From Candidatus Binataceae bacterium (GTDB lineage Bacteria; Desulfobacterota; Binatia; Binatales; Binataceae), in the NCBI GenBank assembly GCA_030038355.1, contig JASHPB010000071.1, forward strand, positions 1 through 64,000: 64,000 nt of DNA. Reading direction: 5' to 3'. Positions 44,192 through 54,460 of the stretch are shown here, piece by piece. Below the pieces are notes generated by a model that did not search any database, was not told the DNA's origin, and saw only the letters and a program-made list of their open reading frames with translations. The position numbers and the translations under genes are program-made. Each line of letters starts with the position of its first letter. The first letter of the stretch is position 1.

Positions 44192-45598
44192 TCAGACTTT
44201 CGACACGTTGACCACCTGGATCTCAGTGAAGCCAAGCAGACCCCACGGGCCGTTTTCAACGCCGATTCCCGACCATTTGGCGCCGCCAAAAGGAAGATTG
44301 GGCGCGATCGCGAGATGCTGGTTGACCCAGGCCGAGCCGCACTCGAGCTGCGCGGCGACTTCCGCAGCCTGCTCGGGGTTCTTCGACCAAACTGAGCCGC
44401 TGAGACCGTAGTGCGTGGCGTTGGCGCGGCGCACGGCATCGTCGACGTCCTCGTACGGGATCACCGGCAGCGCCGGGCCGAACTGCTCCTCATCGACGAG
44501 GCGCACGCCGTCGGAAATCCCGCCGATGATCGTGGGCTCGAAAAAGTATCCTTCGCTTCCCATGCGATGCCCGCCAGACACGATCTTCGCGCCGTGCTTC
44601 TTGGCATCCTCGACCAGCTCCGTAACGCGCTCGAACTGCGGCTTGTTATTGATCGGGCCGAGCTGAGTGCCGGCGTCGAGACCGTTGCCGACCTTCACGC
44701 CCTTGGCGAGTTCGCCAAGTTTCTCGAGCATCGGCGAGTACATCTTCTCCGGCACGTACACGCGCTTGATGGCGCTGCAGATCTGGCCTGAGTTTTCGAA
44801 GGCGCCCCAGAAGATTTTCGGCGCCACGCTATCGAGGTCAACGTCGTTGAGAACGATCGCGGCGTCGTTGCCGCCGAGCTCTAGCGTAAAGCGCTTCAAA
44901 TCGGGCGCGGCCGCCGCGGCGACCTTCTTGCCGGTCTCGATCGATCCCGTGAAGGAGAGCTTACGCGGTATCGGATGCGAGGTCATCCAAGCGCCGAGTT
45001 CGTCGCCGCCCGAGACCACGTTGATAACCCCCGGCGGGACCAGGTCTCGCACGGTTTCACCCAGCATCAGCGTGCTGATCGGAGTGAAGGGCGACGGCTT
45101 GATCACGACTGTGTTGCCTGCCAGCAGCGCGGGCGCGATTTTCCACATCGCGAGCATCATCGGATAGTTCCAGGGCGTAATGGCGGCGACGACGCCGAGG
45201 GGCTTGCGGCGAATCTCGACGCGCGCCTGGTCGGTGTTCTGGATCACTTCGACTGGAAGTTCGAGGCTCGAGGTGTACTGCGCCCACATCGCGGCGCCGA
45301 AGATTTCTCCCGTCGCCTTGTCCAGGGGCTTGCCTTGCTCTTGTGTGAGCGTGCGGGCGAGACCCTCGGGCGGCTGCTGAAGCGCGGCTGCGATCTCACC
45401 GAGAACTTTGCGGCGCGCGCCAATATCGCGGCTCCAGGCGGGATAGGCGCGTTGCGCCGATTCCATCGCCTGATCCAGTTCAGCGCGCGTGCAATCGGGA
45501 ACCTGGGCGAAGACCTTTCCCGTCGCTGGGTTGATCACGCCGGTTGTCTTCGTACCTTTTACGGACTTTCCATCGATCAACATCGTGTATTCAGGCAT
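44192..45598 (-). CDS. NAD(P)-dependent aldehyde dehydrogenase
   Basis: A 468-residue ALDH-superfamily enzyme that oxidises aldehydes to acids. Key motifs are ITPWNYPMMLAMWKIAPALL (cofactor/Asn region), LELGGNDAAIV with the general-base Glu, and FENSGQICSAIKRVYVP with the nucleophile Cys. The ATG at 45598 follows AGGAGC by 6 bases. The substrate is unknown. A truncated second copy of its 3' end lies 490 bases downstream. A strong hairpin follows the stop. Confidence 0.9.
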   Translation of the reverse strand: MPEYTMLIDGKSVKGTKTTGVINPATGKVFAQVPDCTRAELDQAMESAQRAYPAWSRDIGARRKVLGEIAAALQQPPEGLARTLTQEQGKPLDKATGEIFGAAMWAQYTSSLELPVEVIQNTDQARVEIRRKPLGVVAAITPWNYPMMLAMWKIAPALLAGNTVVIKPSPFTPISTLMLGETVRDLVPPGVINVVSGGDELGAWMTSHPIPRKLSFTGSIETGKKVAAAAAPDLKRFTLELGGNDAAIVLNDVDLDSVAPKIFWGAFENSGQICSAIKRVYVPEKMYSPMLEKLGELAKGVKVGNGLDAGTQLGPINNKPQFERVTELVEDAKKHGAKIVSGGHRMGSEGYFFEPTIIGGISDGVRLVDEEQFGPALPVIPYEDVDDAVRRANATHYGLSGSVWSKNPEQAAEVAAQLECGSAWVNQHLAIAPNLPFGGAKWSGIGVENGPWGLLGFTEIQVVNVSKV

Positions 45599-45834
45599 TT
45601 CGATGCTCCTGTGGGGTATTCGACGCTTCGCGAACACGCTCGGACAAACCGGGCCAACAGTCAAGTGCAACCTCGAAGATTAAAGTCTTTTGAGTTTGTG
45701 CGACACAAAATCGCTTTTCAATCCGGTTACATCAACCCAGTTCAGACATACGTCGCTCTGAAAATCGTCGGAACGCGGCGGAATTATGGCTGGCACCATC
45801 GATGCCCATACAGGTGTACCAGAGGCGCAGATCG

Positions 45835-46257
45835 ATGTGGACCAGGATTAGTCCGATCTTGACAACGATGTTGTTCGTCGGAGCCATTTTCGCATTCTCG
45901 GCCTGCGTTGATTACGGTCCCGGATACGGTTACGGACCCGGCCCGGGCCACGCGCCGGCTCCGGTTTACGCCGAGGGCTACGGACGTTCAGTAGGCGTCG
46001 GCGATTACGATGAGCATCACGCCTGGCACGATCGCGATTGGTGGGTTAGCCACGACCGCGGTTGGGTGGAATCGCATCATTATGGCTCGAGCATCACGAC
46101 CAAGACGATCATGATCATCATTGAAGAAGGGCCGCGTCGGTACCGTCAGTTAATCGGAATTGGCAGCGCGGCCTGGCGCGCGGGCCTTCATAAGCTGCGA
46201 AGTTTCGCGCGCCGCGGCGTCACCAAAAAACAAGTTCCACAGAACACCAGACCCTAG
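45835..46257 (+). CDS. Gly/Tyr- and His-rich lipoprotein, possibly frameshifted
   Basis: A lipoprotein (AIFAFSACVDYG, lipobox SAC) with a GPGYGYGPGPGHAPAP spacer and HDRDWWVSHDRGWVESHHYG. After that the reading continues as SSITTKTIMIII and overlaps the convergent gene at 46150. In the next frame the same bases read EHHDQDDHDHH followed by a stop near 46125. This fits the composition better, so a one-base indel probably extended the frame. Function unknown; the His-rich end may bind metal. Confidence 0.55.
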   Translation: MWTRISPILTTMLFVGAIFAFSACVDYGPGYGYGPGPGHAPAPVYAEGYGRSVGVGDYDEHHAWHDRDWWVSHDRGWVESHHYGSSITTKTIMIIIEEGPRRYRQLIGIGSAAWRAGLHKLRSFARRGVTKKQVPQNTRP

Positions 46258-46716
46258 ATGTTCTGCGATCTCGGCGAGGATGAAGTAGATCGCGAATACC
46301 GCCGACACGCCAAGGATCACAGCAAGCAACCGCGGCGAACCGCCGTGCACCAGGTCGGGCAGAATTGAATCCGCCATCGTTGGATGACGAGCCGAGTCCA
46401 GCGCCAGCTCGAGCATCCGCAAAAGAACAACGCACAGCGCATACACTGCCGTCTTCGCGATCACGGGCACGATCCGCGGATAGCGGCGAAAGCTTCGCGC
46501 AACGCGCGTGTTATCGAGAATGAGGACGACCTTCGCTGCTATCAGCGCGCCAACCAGGGCGCGCGACAGCGCGGGAATCTGAATCGAGTACTGCGCCAGC
46601 GACAGCTTCACGATCATCAGGACGATTACGAAGCCGACGAAGAAGAAGCAGGCTATTGGCACCGCCTCAGAGAACTCGCGGGCAAGCCAGGTGACAACAC
46701 GTTTCATCCTATCCAT
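46150..46716 (-). CDS. Four-helix membrane protein of unknown function
   Basis: A 188-residue protein with about four hydrophobic segments (AVPIACFFFVGFVIVLMIV; IPALSRALVGALIAAKVVLI; VIAKTAVYALCVVLLRML; LLAVILGVSAVFAIYFILA). It ends with a charged cytosolic tail (FFGDAAARETSQLMKAR). No family is recognised. It lies just downstream of the efflux operon on the same strand, 67 bases after the last pump gene, but has no obvious link. Confidence 0.75.
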   Translation of the reverse strand: MDRMKRVVTWLAREFSEAVPIACFFFVGFVIVLMIVKLSLAQYSIQIPALSRALVGALIAAKVVLILDNTRVARSFRRYPRIVPVIAKTAVYALCVVLLRMLELALDSARHPTMADSILPDLVHGGSPRLLAVILGVSAVFAIYFILAEIAEHLGSGVLWNLFFGDAAARETSQLMKARAPGRAANSD

Positions 46717-46783
46717 GGGTGGCAGCGCAATTTGACGATCTTACTCAGATCTCACCCAAAGACCATTGATGCCGCATAATGCG

Positions 46784-49700
46784 TCAGTCGACGGGCGTGG
46801 CCGATCGAACGGGCTCCAAACCTGCCGCGGCTTTACGCGAGCGAGCCGGTTCGCGCTGAACCGCGATATAGAAAATCGGAACAAACGGGATCGCAAGCAG
46901 GGTCGTTGCGAGCATCCCTCCGAACACCACCGTGCCCAGCGACTGCTGGCTGGCTGAGCCGGCGCCGGTCGCCGTTAGGAGCGGCACCACACCGAGAATG
47001 AACGCGGTCGAGGTCATCAAGATCGGCCGGAAGCGACGGCGTGCGGCCTCGATCGCAGCCTCTTTGACCGGCATGCCTCCCTCCTTCAACTCACGCGCGA
47101 ATTCGACGATCAGGATTGCGTTCTTGGCGGCCAAGGCGATCATCAGCACGAGGCCGATCTGCGTGTAGAGATCGATCGGGAATTTGCGAATGAAAAGCGC
47201 GACGATGATGCCGACTAACGCCATCGGCACCGTTAGGATCACCGCGGCCGGATCGGTCCAGCTCTCGTACTGCGCGGCCAGCACCAGGAACACCAGCGTG
47301 ATCGAAAGCGCGAAGATGAAGTAGGCTTGATTACCGATCAACTTCTCCTGGTAGGAGAGCCCTGTCCATTCGTAATCCATGGTCCGCGGGAGTGTCTGCT
47401 CGGCGAATCCTTCCATCATGCTCAGCGCCTGGCCCGAACTGTAGGTCGGCATCGGGATTCCGGTGATCGTCGCGGCGGGATAGAGGTTGTAGCGCGTAAC
47501 CAGCTCAGAACCGAGTACCCGGCGGACATCGAGCAAGGCGCCGAGCGGAACCATCTGCTGATTGTGATTGGTGACATATAACTGGCCGATATCGTCGAGC
47601 CGTGTGCGGTAGTCGGCGCCCGCTTGCAACCGCACCTGGAAACTCTGATTGAACTTGTTGAACTGATTCACATAGCTCGAGCCGAGATAGGCCTGAAGCG
47701 ACTTGAATATATCGTTGATAGTTACTCCGAGTGAACGCGCCATCGAGCGATCGATATCCAAAAAGATCTGCGGACTGCTCGCGTTGAACGTCGTGAATCC
47801 CATGCGCAGGAAGCCGGGGTCGCCGTGCGCCAGGGCAAGGACCTGCTTCACGGCTTTCTGCAGCTCGCCGAGGCCATCACCGCCGCGATCCTCGACCATC
47901 ATCTGAAACCCGAAAGCGTTGCCGAGACCCGGGATCGGCGACGGCGGCAGCACGCCGATCACCGCGGAACGAATCGCGCGGAACTTCTGTTGCAACTCAG
48001 CGATGATCCTTTCCTGCGTGAAGCCGGGCGCACGCTTATCCCAGTCCTGGTAGATCGCGAAAATCGTGATCACGTTCGAAAGCTTGGCGGAATCGAGCGC
48101 CGAGTAGCCACCGATCGTGACCCATCCTTTGATGCCCTCAGACTTGTCGAGGATCGAACCGATCCTGCTCGATACTTCTTTGACCCGCGGCTGCGCCGCG
48201 CCTGCCGGCAGTTGCGCGACGACGATACAGTAGCCCTGGTCCTCGAGCGGCATGAGCGCTGTTGGATAAATCGTAAAGACCGCGGCGGCTGCTCCAACGA
48301 TCGCGAAAAAGAGAATAATCATCGCCCGCGGATGATTGGTCATGCGTCTGACGATCCCGATGTATTTCTCTTCGACCGCCGCGTAGCCGCGATTGAATCC
48401 ACGATAGAACCAGTTGATTTTCTTGTCCTTGGGAATGGGCCGCAGATAGAGCGCGCATTGCGTGGGCTTGAGCGTGAGCGCGTTCAGCGCGCTGATCATC
48501 GCGGTAGCGGCAATCACGAGCGCAAATTGCCGGAACATCTGGCCGGTGATTCCGGGCAGAAACGAAGCGGGGAGAAAAACCGAGGTCAGCACGAGCGTGA
48601 TCCCGAGCACCGGCCCGGTAAGCTCACCCATCGCCTTGATCGCCGCGTCCTTGGGTGAGAGTCCCCCTTCTATGTAATGCGAAGAGTTTTCGACGATTAC
48701 TATTGCGTCGTCGACCACAATTCCGATCGCGAGAATCAGCGCGAACAGCGTCATGAGATTGACGGTGAAACCGAGCAAAGCCATGGCGGCGAACGCGCCG
48801 ATAATAGTGACCGGCACGGTGGTCGCAGGCACCAGCATCGCGCGGAAGTTCTGCAGAAATAGAATAATAACAATGAGAACAAGTACTCCGGCCTCGATCA
48901 GCGTTTGATATACGGCGCCAATCGACTGATTAATGAACTCAGTAGTGTCGTAGAGCGAAGTATATTTGAGAGCGTGCGGAAAGGATTTGCTCATCTGCGC
49001 CATCAGCGTGCGCGTCTCGGCGGCGACCTCGAGCGCATTTGCACCGGGCAGCGCGAAAATAGCAATGTGTGCAGTCTTCTTGCCGCTCAGACCCGAAAAG
49101 ATCGTGTACACCTGTTGGCTCAGCTCGATTCGGGCGACATCCTTGAGCCGTACCAGCGACGCGGTTTCATTCGCATACGGAGTTTGTCCCACTTGCGCGG
49201 CAAGACTCGTCGGCGGTTCGCTCTTTACGATTATGTCTTCAAACTCGGAGACTTTTGAGAGCCTGCCAAGTGTGTTCACCGTGAACTGAAAGATCTGATC
49301 GGAAGGCGCCGGAGCACCGCCAATCTGGCCGGCCGCAACTTGTATATTCTGCCGCTGCACGGCGAGTTGAACGTCGAGCGCAGTGAGGCCGTAGGCCTTG
49401 AGCTTCTGCGGATCGAGCCAAACGCGCATACTATATGGACCGGCGCCGAAGACTGTAACTTGGGCGACTCCCGGCAGACGCGCGATCGGATCTTCGAGAT
49501 TGATTAGTGCATAGTTACTGAGAAACGCCTCATCGAACTGATTATTGTCCGAATATAAACTCTCGATCAGAAGTATATTGGTGCTGACCTTCTTAACGTT
49601 CACGCCCTGTGCGCGGACGCTTTCGGGTAACTGCGGCATCGCCGTGTTGACGGCATTCTGCACCAGTGCCAGTGCGGCATTGAGATCGGTGCCGATCGAA

Positions 49701-49981
49701 AATGTAACGGTCAGCGTGTAGCTTCCGTCGCTGCCGCTGGTTGACTGCATGTAGATCGAGTTCTCGACGCCATTGACCGCCTGCTCGATCGGTATGCCGA
49801 CGGTGTTCGCCACGATTACCGCGCTCGCACCAAAATACGACGTGGTCACCTGGATCGTCGGTGGAACTATCATCGGGTATTGCGCGATTGGCAGATTGTA
49901 GAGGCAGATGGCGCCAAGGATAATCGTGACAATCGCGATTACATTCGCGAAAATCGGCCGTTCGATGAAGAACTTTGACAT
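46784..49981 (-). CDS. RND multidrug efflux pump subunit, second tandem copy
   Basis: A 1065-residue HAE1-type RND permease (AcrB/MexB family) with 12 membrane helices and two large periplasmic loops. The proton relay is intact: GIVVDDAIVIVEN in TM4, with the paired Asp, and LALAAKNAIL-type Lys in TM10 (here MIALAAKNAILIVEFAREL). It begins 21 bases after the first pump gene and is closely similar to it along the whole length. It pumps hydrophobic compounds out of the inner membrane and periplasm. Confidence 0.92.
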   Translation of the reverse strand: MSKFFIERPIFANVIAIVTIILGAICLYNLPIAQYPMIVPPTIQVTTSYFGASAVIVANTVGIPIEQAVNGVENSIYMQSTSGSDGSYTLTVTFSIGTDLNAALALVQNAVNTAMPQLPESVRAQGVNVKKVSTNILLIESLYSDNNQFDEAFLSNYALINLEDPIARLPGVAQVTVFGAGPYSMRVWLDPQKLKAYGLTALDVQLAVQRQNIQVAAGQIGGAPAPSDQIFQFTVNTLGRLSKVSEFEDIIVKSEPPTSLAAQVGQTPYANETASLVRLKDVARIELSQQVYTIFSGLSGKKTAHIAIFALPGANALEVAAETRTLMAQMSKSFPHALKYTSLYDTTEFINQSIGAVYQTLIEAGVLVLIVIILFLQNFRAMLVPATTVPVTIIGAFAAMALLGFTVNLMTLFALILAIGIVVDDAIVIVENSSHYIEGGLSPKDAAIKAMGELTGPVLGITLVLTSVFLPASFLPGITGQMFRQFALVIAATAMISALNALTLKPTQCALYLRPIPKDKKINWFYRGFNRGYAAVEEKYIGIVRRMTNHPRAMIILFFAIVGAAAAVFTIYPTALMPLEDQGYCIVVAQLPAGAAQPRVKEVSSRIGSILDKSEGIKGWVTIGGYSALDSAKLSNVITIFAIYQDWDKRAPGFTQERIIAELQQKFRAIRSAVIGVLPPSPIPGLGNAFGFQMMVEDRGGDGLGELQKAVKQVLALAHGDPGFLRMGFTTFNASSPQIFLDIDRSMARSLGVTINDIFKSLQAYLGSSYVNQFNKFNQSFQVRLQAGADYRTRLDDIGQLYVTNHNQQMVPLGALLDVRRVLGSELVTRYNLYPAATITGIPMPTYSSGQALSMMEGFAEQTLPRTMDYEWTGLSYQEKLIGNQAYFIFALSITLVFLVLAAQYESWTDPAAVILTVPMALVGIIVALFIRKFPIDLYTQIGLVLMIALAAKNAILIVEFARELKEGGMPVKEAAIEAARRRFRPILMTSTAFILGVVPLLTATGAGSASQQSLGTVVFGGMLATTLLAIPFVPIFYIAVQREPARSRKAAAGLEPVRSATPVD

Positions 49982-50002
49982 GCCGTCTCGCGCCGCCCTT
50001 AT

Positions 50003-53000
50003 TCAGTCAACTGCGCTGCGGCTGGCCTGAGCGGTGGTTGGCGCCTTTGCGGTTGCAGCAGAGGCTTGCGCGGTTTCGACTTTCCCAAACCATCGCTCGC
50101 TGACCCGGTCCATGACGATGTAGAAGACCGGCACGAATGGAATCGCCAGGAGGGTCGACGCAAGCATTCCACCGAAGACCACCGTTCCTAGAGATTGCTG
50201 GCTCGCCGCGCCCGCTCCTGAAGCCGTCAGCAGTGGCACCACACCGAAGATAAATGCGATCGAGGTCATCATGATCGGACGGAAGCGGCGATGCGCCGCC
50301 TCGACGGCGGCATCAACCGCCGACATCCCTTCAGCCTTGAGCTCGCGCGCAAATTCGACGACCAGGATCGCGTTCTTGGCAGCGAGCGCGATCATGAGGA
50401 CAAGGCCGATTTGAGTATAAAGGTCGGTGGCAAAACGGCGCACCAATAGGGCAGTGATTATTCCGACCAGCGCCATCGGCACGGTGAGTATTACCGCCGC
50501 GGGATCGGTCCAGCTTTCGTACTGTGCGGCAAGCACGAGAAACACCAGCGTGATCGACAGCGCGAAAATGAAATACGACTGATTCCCCGTAAGCCGCTCC
50601 TGGTACGCGAGACCCGTCCAGTCAAAACTCATTCCGAGCGGCAGGTTTTCAGTTGCCAGTTTCTGCATGAAGTCCAGCGCCTGGCCTGAGCTGTATCCGG
50701 GCGCCGCCGAACCGACGATTGGCGCGGCGGGGTACAGGTTGTAGCGGGTGAGAAGCTCAGAACCGAGTACGCGATGAACGTCGAGCAGTGCTCCGAGCGG
50801 CACCATCAGACCGCTGCGGTTACTCACATAGAGATTGCTGATATCCTCGAGTCTGCGTCGATAGTCAGCTTCCGCCTGCAGACGCACCTGGAAAGCCTGG
50901 TTAAACTTGTTGAACTGATTGATGTACGTCGAGCCGAGATAAGTCTGCAGCGTGGTGAATACATCGTTGATAGTCACTCCGAGCGATTCCGCCATCGTTC
51001 GGTTGATATCAAGTTCGAGTTGCGGACTGTTGGCGCTGAAAGTCGTTGTGACGCCGCGAAGTCCCGCTTCGTGGTCGGCCTGTATGATTAGCTGCTGAAC
51101 GGCGGCTTGCAGAGCGCGCAAGCCGCGGCTGCTTCGATCCTCGACAATCATCTCGAAGCCGCCGGCTTGACCCAAACCTGGAATCGGCGGCGGAATTTCT
51201 ACGGTGAAACTAGCCTTGTGCAGCGAGCTCAAGCGCTCACGTAAATCGGTGACGATATCCGCTTGAGTGATTCCGCCGGGACGCTTGTCCCAGTCGTCGT
51301 ACATCACATACTCAGTTACTACGTTCGACAGATTCGCCGAGTCGAGAATTGAGTATCCGCCGCTGGTTATCCATCCTTTAATGCCGGGCGCTTGCTTCAA
51401 TACTCCATCGATATTCGCGGCAAGCTCGCGCACGCGTGGCTGCGAAGCCCCTGGTGGCAGACGCGCGACAACTAGACAGTAGCCCTGGTCCTCGGTCGGC
51501 AGGAATGCCGTCGGATGGCGCGCAAACATTATTGCGGCAAAGCCGACGATTACGAAAAATACGCACACCATCTGGCCCGTCCGATGGGCCATGTGTTTGA
51601 CTACCGCTACATACTGCGACTCGATTGTTCCGTATACTTCGTTGAAACCGCGATAGAACCAGTTAACCTTCCGGTCTTTGGGCCGAGGCTTCAGGTAGAG
51701 GGCGCACTGAGTAGGGCTTAAGGTCAGCGCTCCGAGCGCACTTATTATTGCGGTCGCCGCGATTACCAGCGCGAATTGCCGAAACATCTGACCGGTGATG
51801 CCAGGAAGAAACGACGCAGGCAGGAACACCGAGGTCAGTACCAGGGTGATTCCGAAGATAGGGCCCGTCAGCTCGCCCATCGCCTTGATCGCCGCGTCCT
51901 TCGGCGTGAGCCCTTCTTCGACGTAGTGCGAGGTGTTCTCGACAATCACGATCGCGTCGTCGACGACAATTCCGATCGCGAGAATCAAGGCGAACAAGGT
52001 CATCAGGTTGACCGTGAAGCCGAGCACCGCCATCGCGGCAAAGGCGCCAATGATAGTGACGGGAACGGTGGTCGCCGGCACGAGCATCGCGCGAAAGTTC
52101 TGCAGGAACAGGATGATGACGATGAGAACCAGGATGCCCGCCTCGATGAGCGCCGAATAAACGCCGCCGATCGAATCGCGGATGAACGCAGATGTATCGA
52201 GCAGCGCTGTATACTTGAGGCCCTGCGGGAATTTGCGGCTCATCTGCGCCATCAGGTCGTTGACTTCCTCCGCTACCTTGAGCGCGTTGGCGCCGGGCAA
52301 AGTATAGACGTTCAGCTGCGCCGCTTGCTTGCCACTCAGCCCCGAGAAAGTCGAAAACGCTTCCTGGCTCAACTCGACTTTAGCGACGTCTCTCACGCGC
52401 ACTATCGAAGCGGCGTTTTGGAGGTCAGCGGTCGTCTCAGTTTCGGTCGCGAGGGACGCCGGCGGGCGCACCTTGACGATGATGTTCTCGAATTCCTTGA
52501 CGCTGGAGAGACGTCCCACGGTGTTGACCGTAAATTGGAAGATCTGGTTCGTGGCGACAGGCGGACCGCCGAGCTGGCCGGCCGCAACCTGTACATTCTG
52601 GTTCTCAATCGCTTTCTGCACCTCAAGAACAGTCAGGCCGTAGGCCTTCAGCTTCAGCGGGTCGAGCCAGATCCGCATGCTGTACGGTCCCGCGCCCAGG
52701 ACTTGCACCTGTCCGACGCCCGGTAGCCGCGCGATCGGACTCTGCAAGTTGATAATGGCGTAATTACTCAGAAAGGTTTCATCGTAGCGATTATCATCGG
52801 AATAGAGACTGCCAATGAGTAATACATTGGTACTAACTTTTTGTACGCTAACGCCTTGCGTCTGGACGGCCTCGGGAAGCTGCGAGAGCGCGCCATTGAC
52901 TGCATTCTGTACCAGCGCGATCGCGGAATTGAGATCGGTGCCGACTGCGAAGGTTACGGTCAGCGTGTAGGTGCCATCGCTGCCACTGGTAGATTGCATG

Positions 53001-53230
53001 TAGATCGAACCCTCGACGCCGTTGACGCCCTGTTCGATCGGGATTCCGACGGTGGCGGCAACCACTTCGGCGCTCGCGCCCGGATAGTTGGTGCTCACCT
53101 GGATCGTCGGTGGCACGATCTGCGGGTACTGCGAGATCGGCAACGTGTAGAGGCATACGGCGCCGAGCAGAATCGTGACGATCGCTATCACGTTCGCGAG
53201 AATCGGCCGCTCGATGAAAAAACGTGACAC
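50003..53230 (-). CDS. RND multidrug efflux pump subunit, first tandem copy
   Basis: A 1075-residue HAE1-type RND permease. GIVVDDAIVIVENTSHYVEE carries the paired Asp of the proton relay and GLVLMIALAAKNAILVVEFA the Lys. The C-terminal tail differs from its partner (VETAQASAATAKAPTTAQAS). The GTG start at 53230 lies 13 bases after the adaptor gene stop. With the adaptor and outer-membrane factor it forms a tripartite pump. The second copy could form a separate trimer or a mixed trimer, as MdtB and MdtC do. Confidence 0.92.
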   Translation of the reverse strand: MSRFFIERPILANVIAIVTILLGAVCLYTLPISQYPQIVPPTIQVSTNYPGASAEVVAATVGIPIEQGVNGVEGSIYMQSTSGSDGTYTLTVTFAVGTDLNSAIALVQNAVNGALSQLPEAVQTQGVSVQKVSTNVLLIGSLYSDDNRYDETFLSNYAIINLQSPIARLPGVGQVQVLGAGPYSMRIWLDPLKLKAYGLTVLEVQKAIENQNVQVAAGQLGGPPVATNQIFQFTVNTVGRLSSVKEFENIIVKVRPPASLATETETTADLQNAASIVRVRDVAKVELSQEAFSTFSGLSGKQAAQLNVYTLPGANALKVAEEVNDLMAQMSRKFPQGLKYTALLDTSAFIRDSIGGVYSALIEAGILVLIVIILFLQNFRAMLVPATTVPVTIIGAFAAMAVLGFTVNLMTLFALILAIGIVVDDAIVIVENTSHYVEEGLTPKDAAIKAMGELTGPIFGITLVLTSVFLPASFLPGITGQMFRQFALVIAATAIISALGALTLSPTQCALYLKPRPKDRKVNWFYRGFNEVYGTIESQYVAVVKHMAHRTGQMVCVFFVIVGFAAIMFARHPTAFLPTEDQGYCLVVARLPPGASQPRVRELAANIDGVLKQAPGIKGWITSGGYSILDSANLSNVVTEYVMYDDWDKRPGGITQADIVTDLRERLSSLHKASFTVEIPPPIPGLGQAGGFEMIVEDRSSRGLRALQAAVQQLIIQADHEAGLRGVTTTFSANSPQLELDINRTMAESLGVTINDVFTTLQTYLGSTYINQFNKFNQAFQVRLQAEADYRRRLEDISNLYVSNRSGLMVPLGALLDVHRVLGSELLTRYNLYPAAPIVGSAAPGYSSGQALDFMQKLATENLPLGMSFDWTGLAYQERLTGNQSYFIFALSITLVFLVLAAQYESWTDPAAVILTVPMALVGIITALLVRRFATDLYTQIGLVLMIALAAKNAILVVEFARELKAEGMSAVDAAVEAAHRRFRPIMMTSIAFIFGVVPLLTASGAGAASQQSLGTVVFGGMLASTLLAIPFVPVFYIVMDRVSERWFGKVETAQASAATAKAPTTAQASRSAVD

Positions 53231-53243
53231 CTGGAACTACCGT

Positions 53244-54419
53244 CTAGCTGCTCGATGCCGAGGCGGCGGATTTGTTCTCGAGTTGCGGGCTGACTTCGCG
53301 CCCCGGTATCGCCTGCAGCAATCCTTCAACCACGACGCGATCCTGTGCCGAGAGCCCATCGTCGATGACCAGCCTGTCACCGACCTGCGCGCCGGTCTTG
53401 ACGCTGCGGCGCTGAACGATGTTCCTGTCGTCGACCACGAGGACGTACTCGCCTTGCTGATCGAAACTGACCGCATCTCCAGGAATGAGTAGCGCCTCTT
53501 TATGCTGCTGCGCCGGAACGCGCACGCGAACGAATAGTCCCGGCAGGATCGTGAGATCATCGTTGGGAAAAATCGCGCGCAGCTGGAGAGTGCCGGTGGT
53601 CGGAGCGACGCTAATCGAAGCGAAATCTACCCGGCCCTGATGCGGGTAGCCCTGCTCGTTCAGCAGGCCGAAGTACGCCGGTATCAGGCGATTCTGAAAG
53701 CTCGGCGTTTCCTTCGCCTGGACACGCGCGCGAATTCTCAGCAGGTCCCGTTCAGATATAGTGAAGTACACATAGAGCGGGTCGATACGATCGATTTCCG
53801 CGAGTGTCGTTTGCTGACCCATCGCGCCGACCAGGTTGCCCGGATCGACGAGATGCCGCCCGATGCGCCCATCGAACGGTGCGCGAATGGTAGTGTAGTC
53901 GAGATTGAGCTGGGCCAGCACGACCTGCGCCTCGGCGCTCTTCAACGCGGCCTCGGAAGACTCATTCTCGTAACGCCAGTGATCGACTTCAGTCTGGGTG
54001 GCGGCATCCTGCGCCAGCAGACGCGTGTAGCGCGCGAGCTCGGTGGTCGAATGCCACACTGCGGCCTTTTGGGCTGCGACTTGAGCCTTGGCCTGCTGGA
54101 GCTGCGCCTGGTACTGATCCTGCTGAATCGTGAAAAGAAGTTGACCCTTCTTGACGGGCCGGCCGTCGACGAAATGAATTTTCTCCAGGTAGCCTTCAAC
54201 GCGTGCGACAAGTGAAACCGAATCGGTAGAAACCGTATTTCCGGTAAACTCGAGATAGTCAGTTACCGACTGTATATCCGGATTGGCTACGGTCACCTCG
54301 GGTGGGACAGACTCGGCAATGTTCTTGCTCTTGCATCCTGTCGCGCAGAGGAATGCCACTGCGACCGCAATCAAGAGCGGGAACTCAGCAAAGACTGAAT
54401 ATTGTTTCCTTCGCACCAT
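53244..54419 (-). CDS. RND efflux periplasmic adaptor (membrane fusion) lipoprotein
   Basis: A 391-residue adaptor of the MexA/AcrA type. Lipobox ATGC (about residue 27) anchors it to the inner membrane. Halves of the lipoyl domain (LEFTGNTVSTDSVSLVARVE; LDYTTIRAPFDGRIGRHLV) flank an alpha-hairpin (QAQLQQAKAQVAAQKAAV). The beta-barrel and membrane-proximal domains follow. It is upstream of both pump genes. The ATG at 54419 is preferred to a TTG one codon earlier. Confidence 0.92.
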   Translation of the reverse strand: MVRRKQYSVFAEFPLLIAVAVAFLCATGCKSKNIAESVPPEVTVANPDIQSVTDYLEFTGNTVSTDSVSLVARVEGYLEKIHFVDGRPVKKGQLLFTIQQDQYQAQLQQAKAQVAAQKAAVWHSTTELARYTRLLAQDAATQTEVDHWRYENESSEAALKSAEAQVVLAQLNLDYTTIRAPFDGRIGRHLVDPGNLVGAMGQQTTLAEIDRIDPLYVYFTISERDLLRIRARVQAKETPSFQNRLIPAYFGLLNEQGYPHQGRVDFASISVAPTTGTLQLRAIFPNDDLTILPGLFVRVRVPAQQHKEALLIPGDAVSFDQQGEYVLVVDDRNIVQRRSVKTGAQVGDRLVIDDGLSAQDRVVVEGLLQAIPGREVSPQLENKSAASASSS

Positions 54420-54460
54420 CAATCTTCCGACCTAGTAAGGGTTGCATGAGACTATCTCGG

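Noticed and set aside
51776-52726. 316-codon plus-strand frame within the first RND pump
   Set aside because: Antisense shadow of a well-conserved transporter; rich in Arg, Asp and His with no domain.
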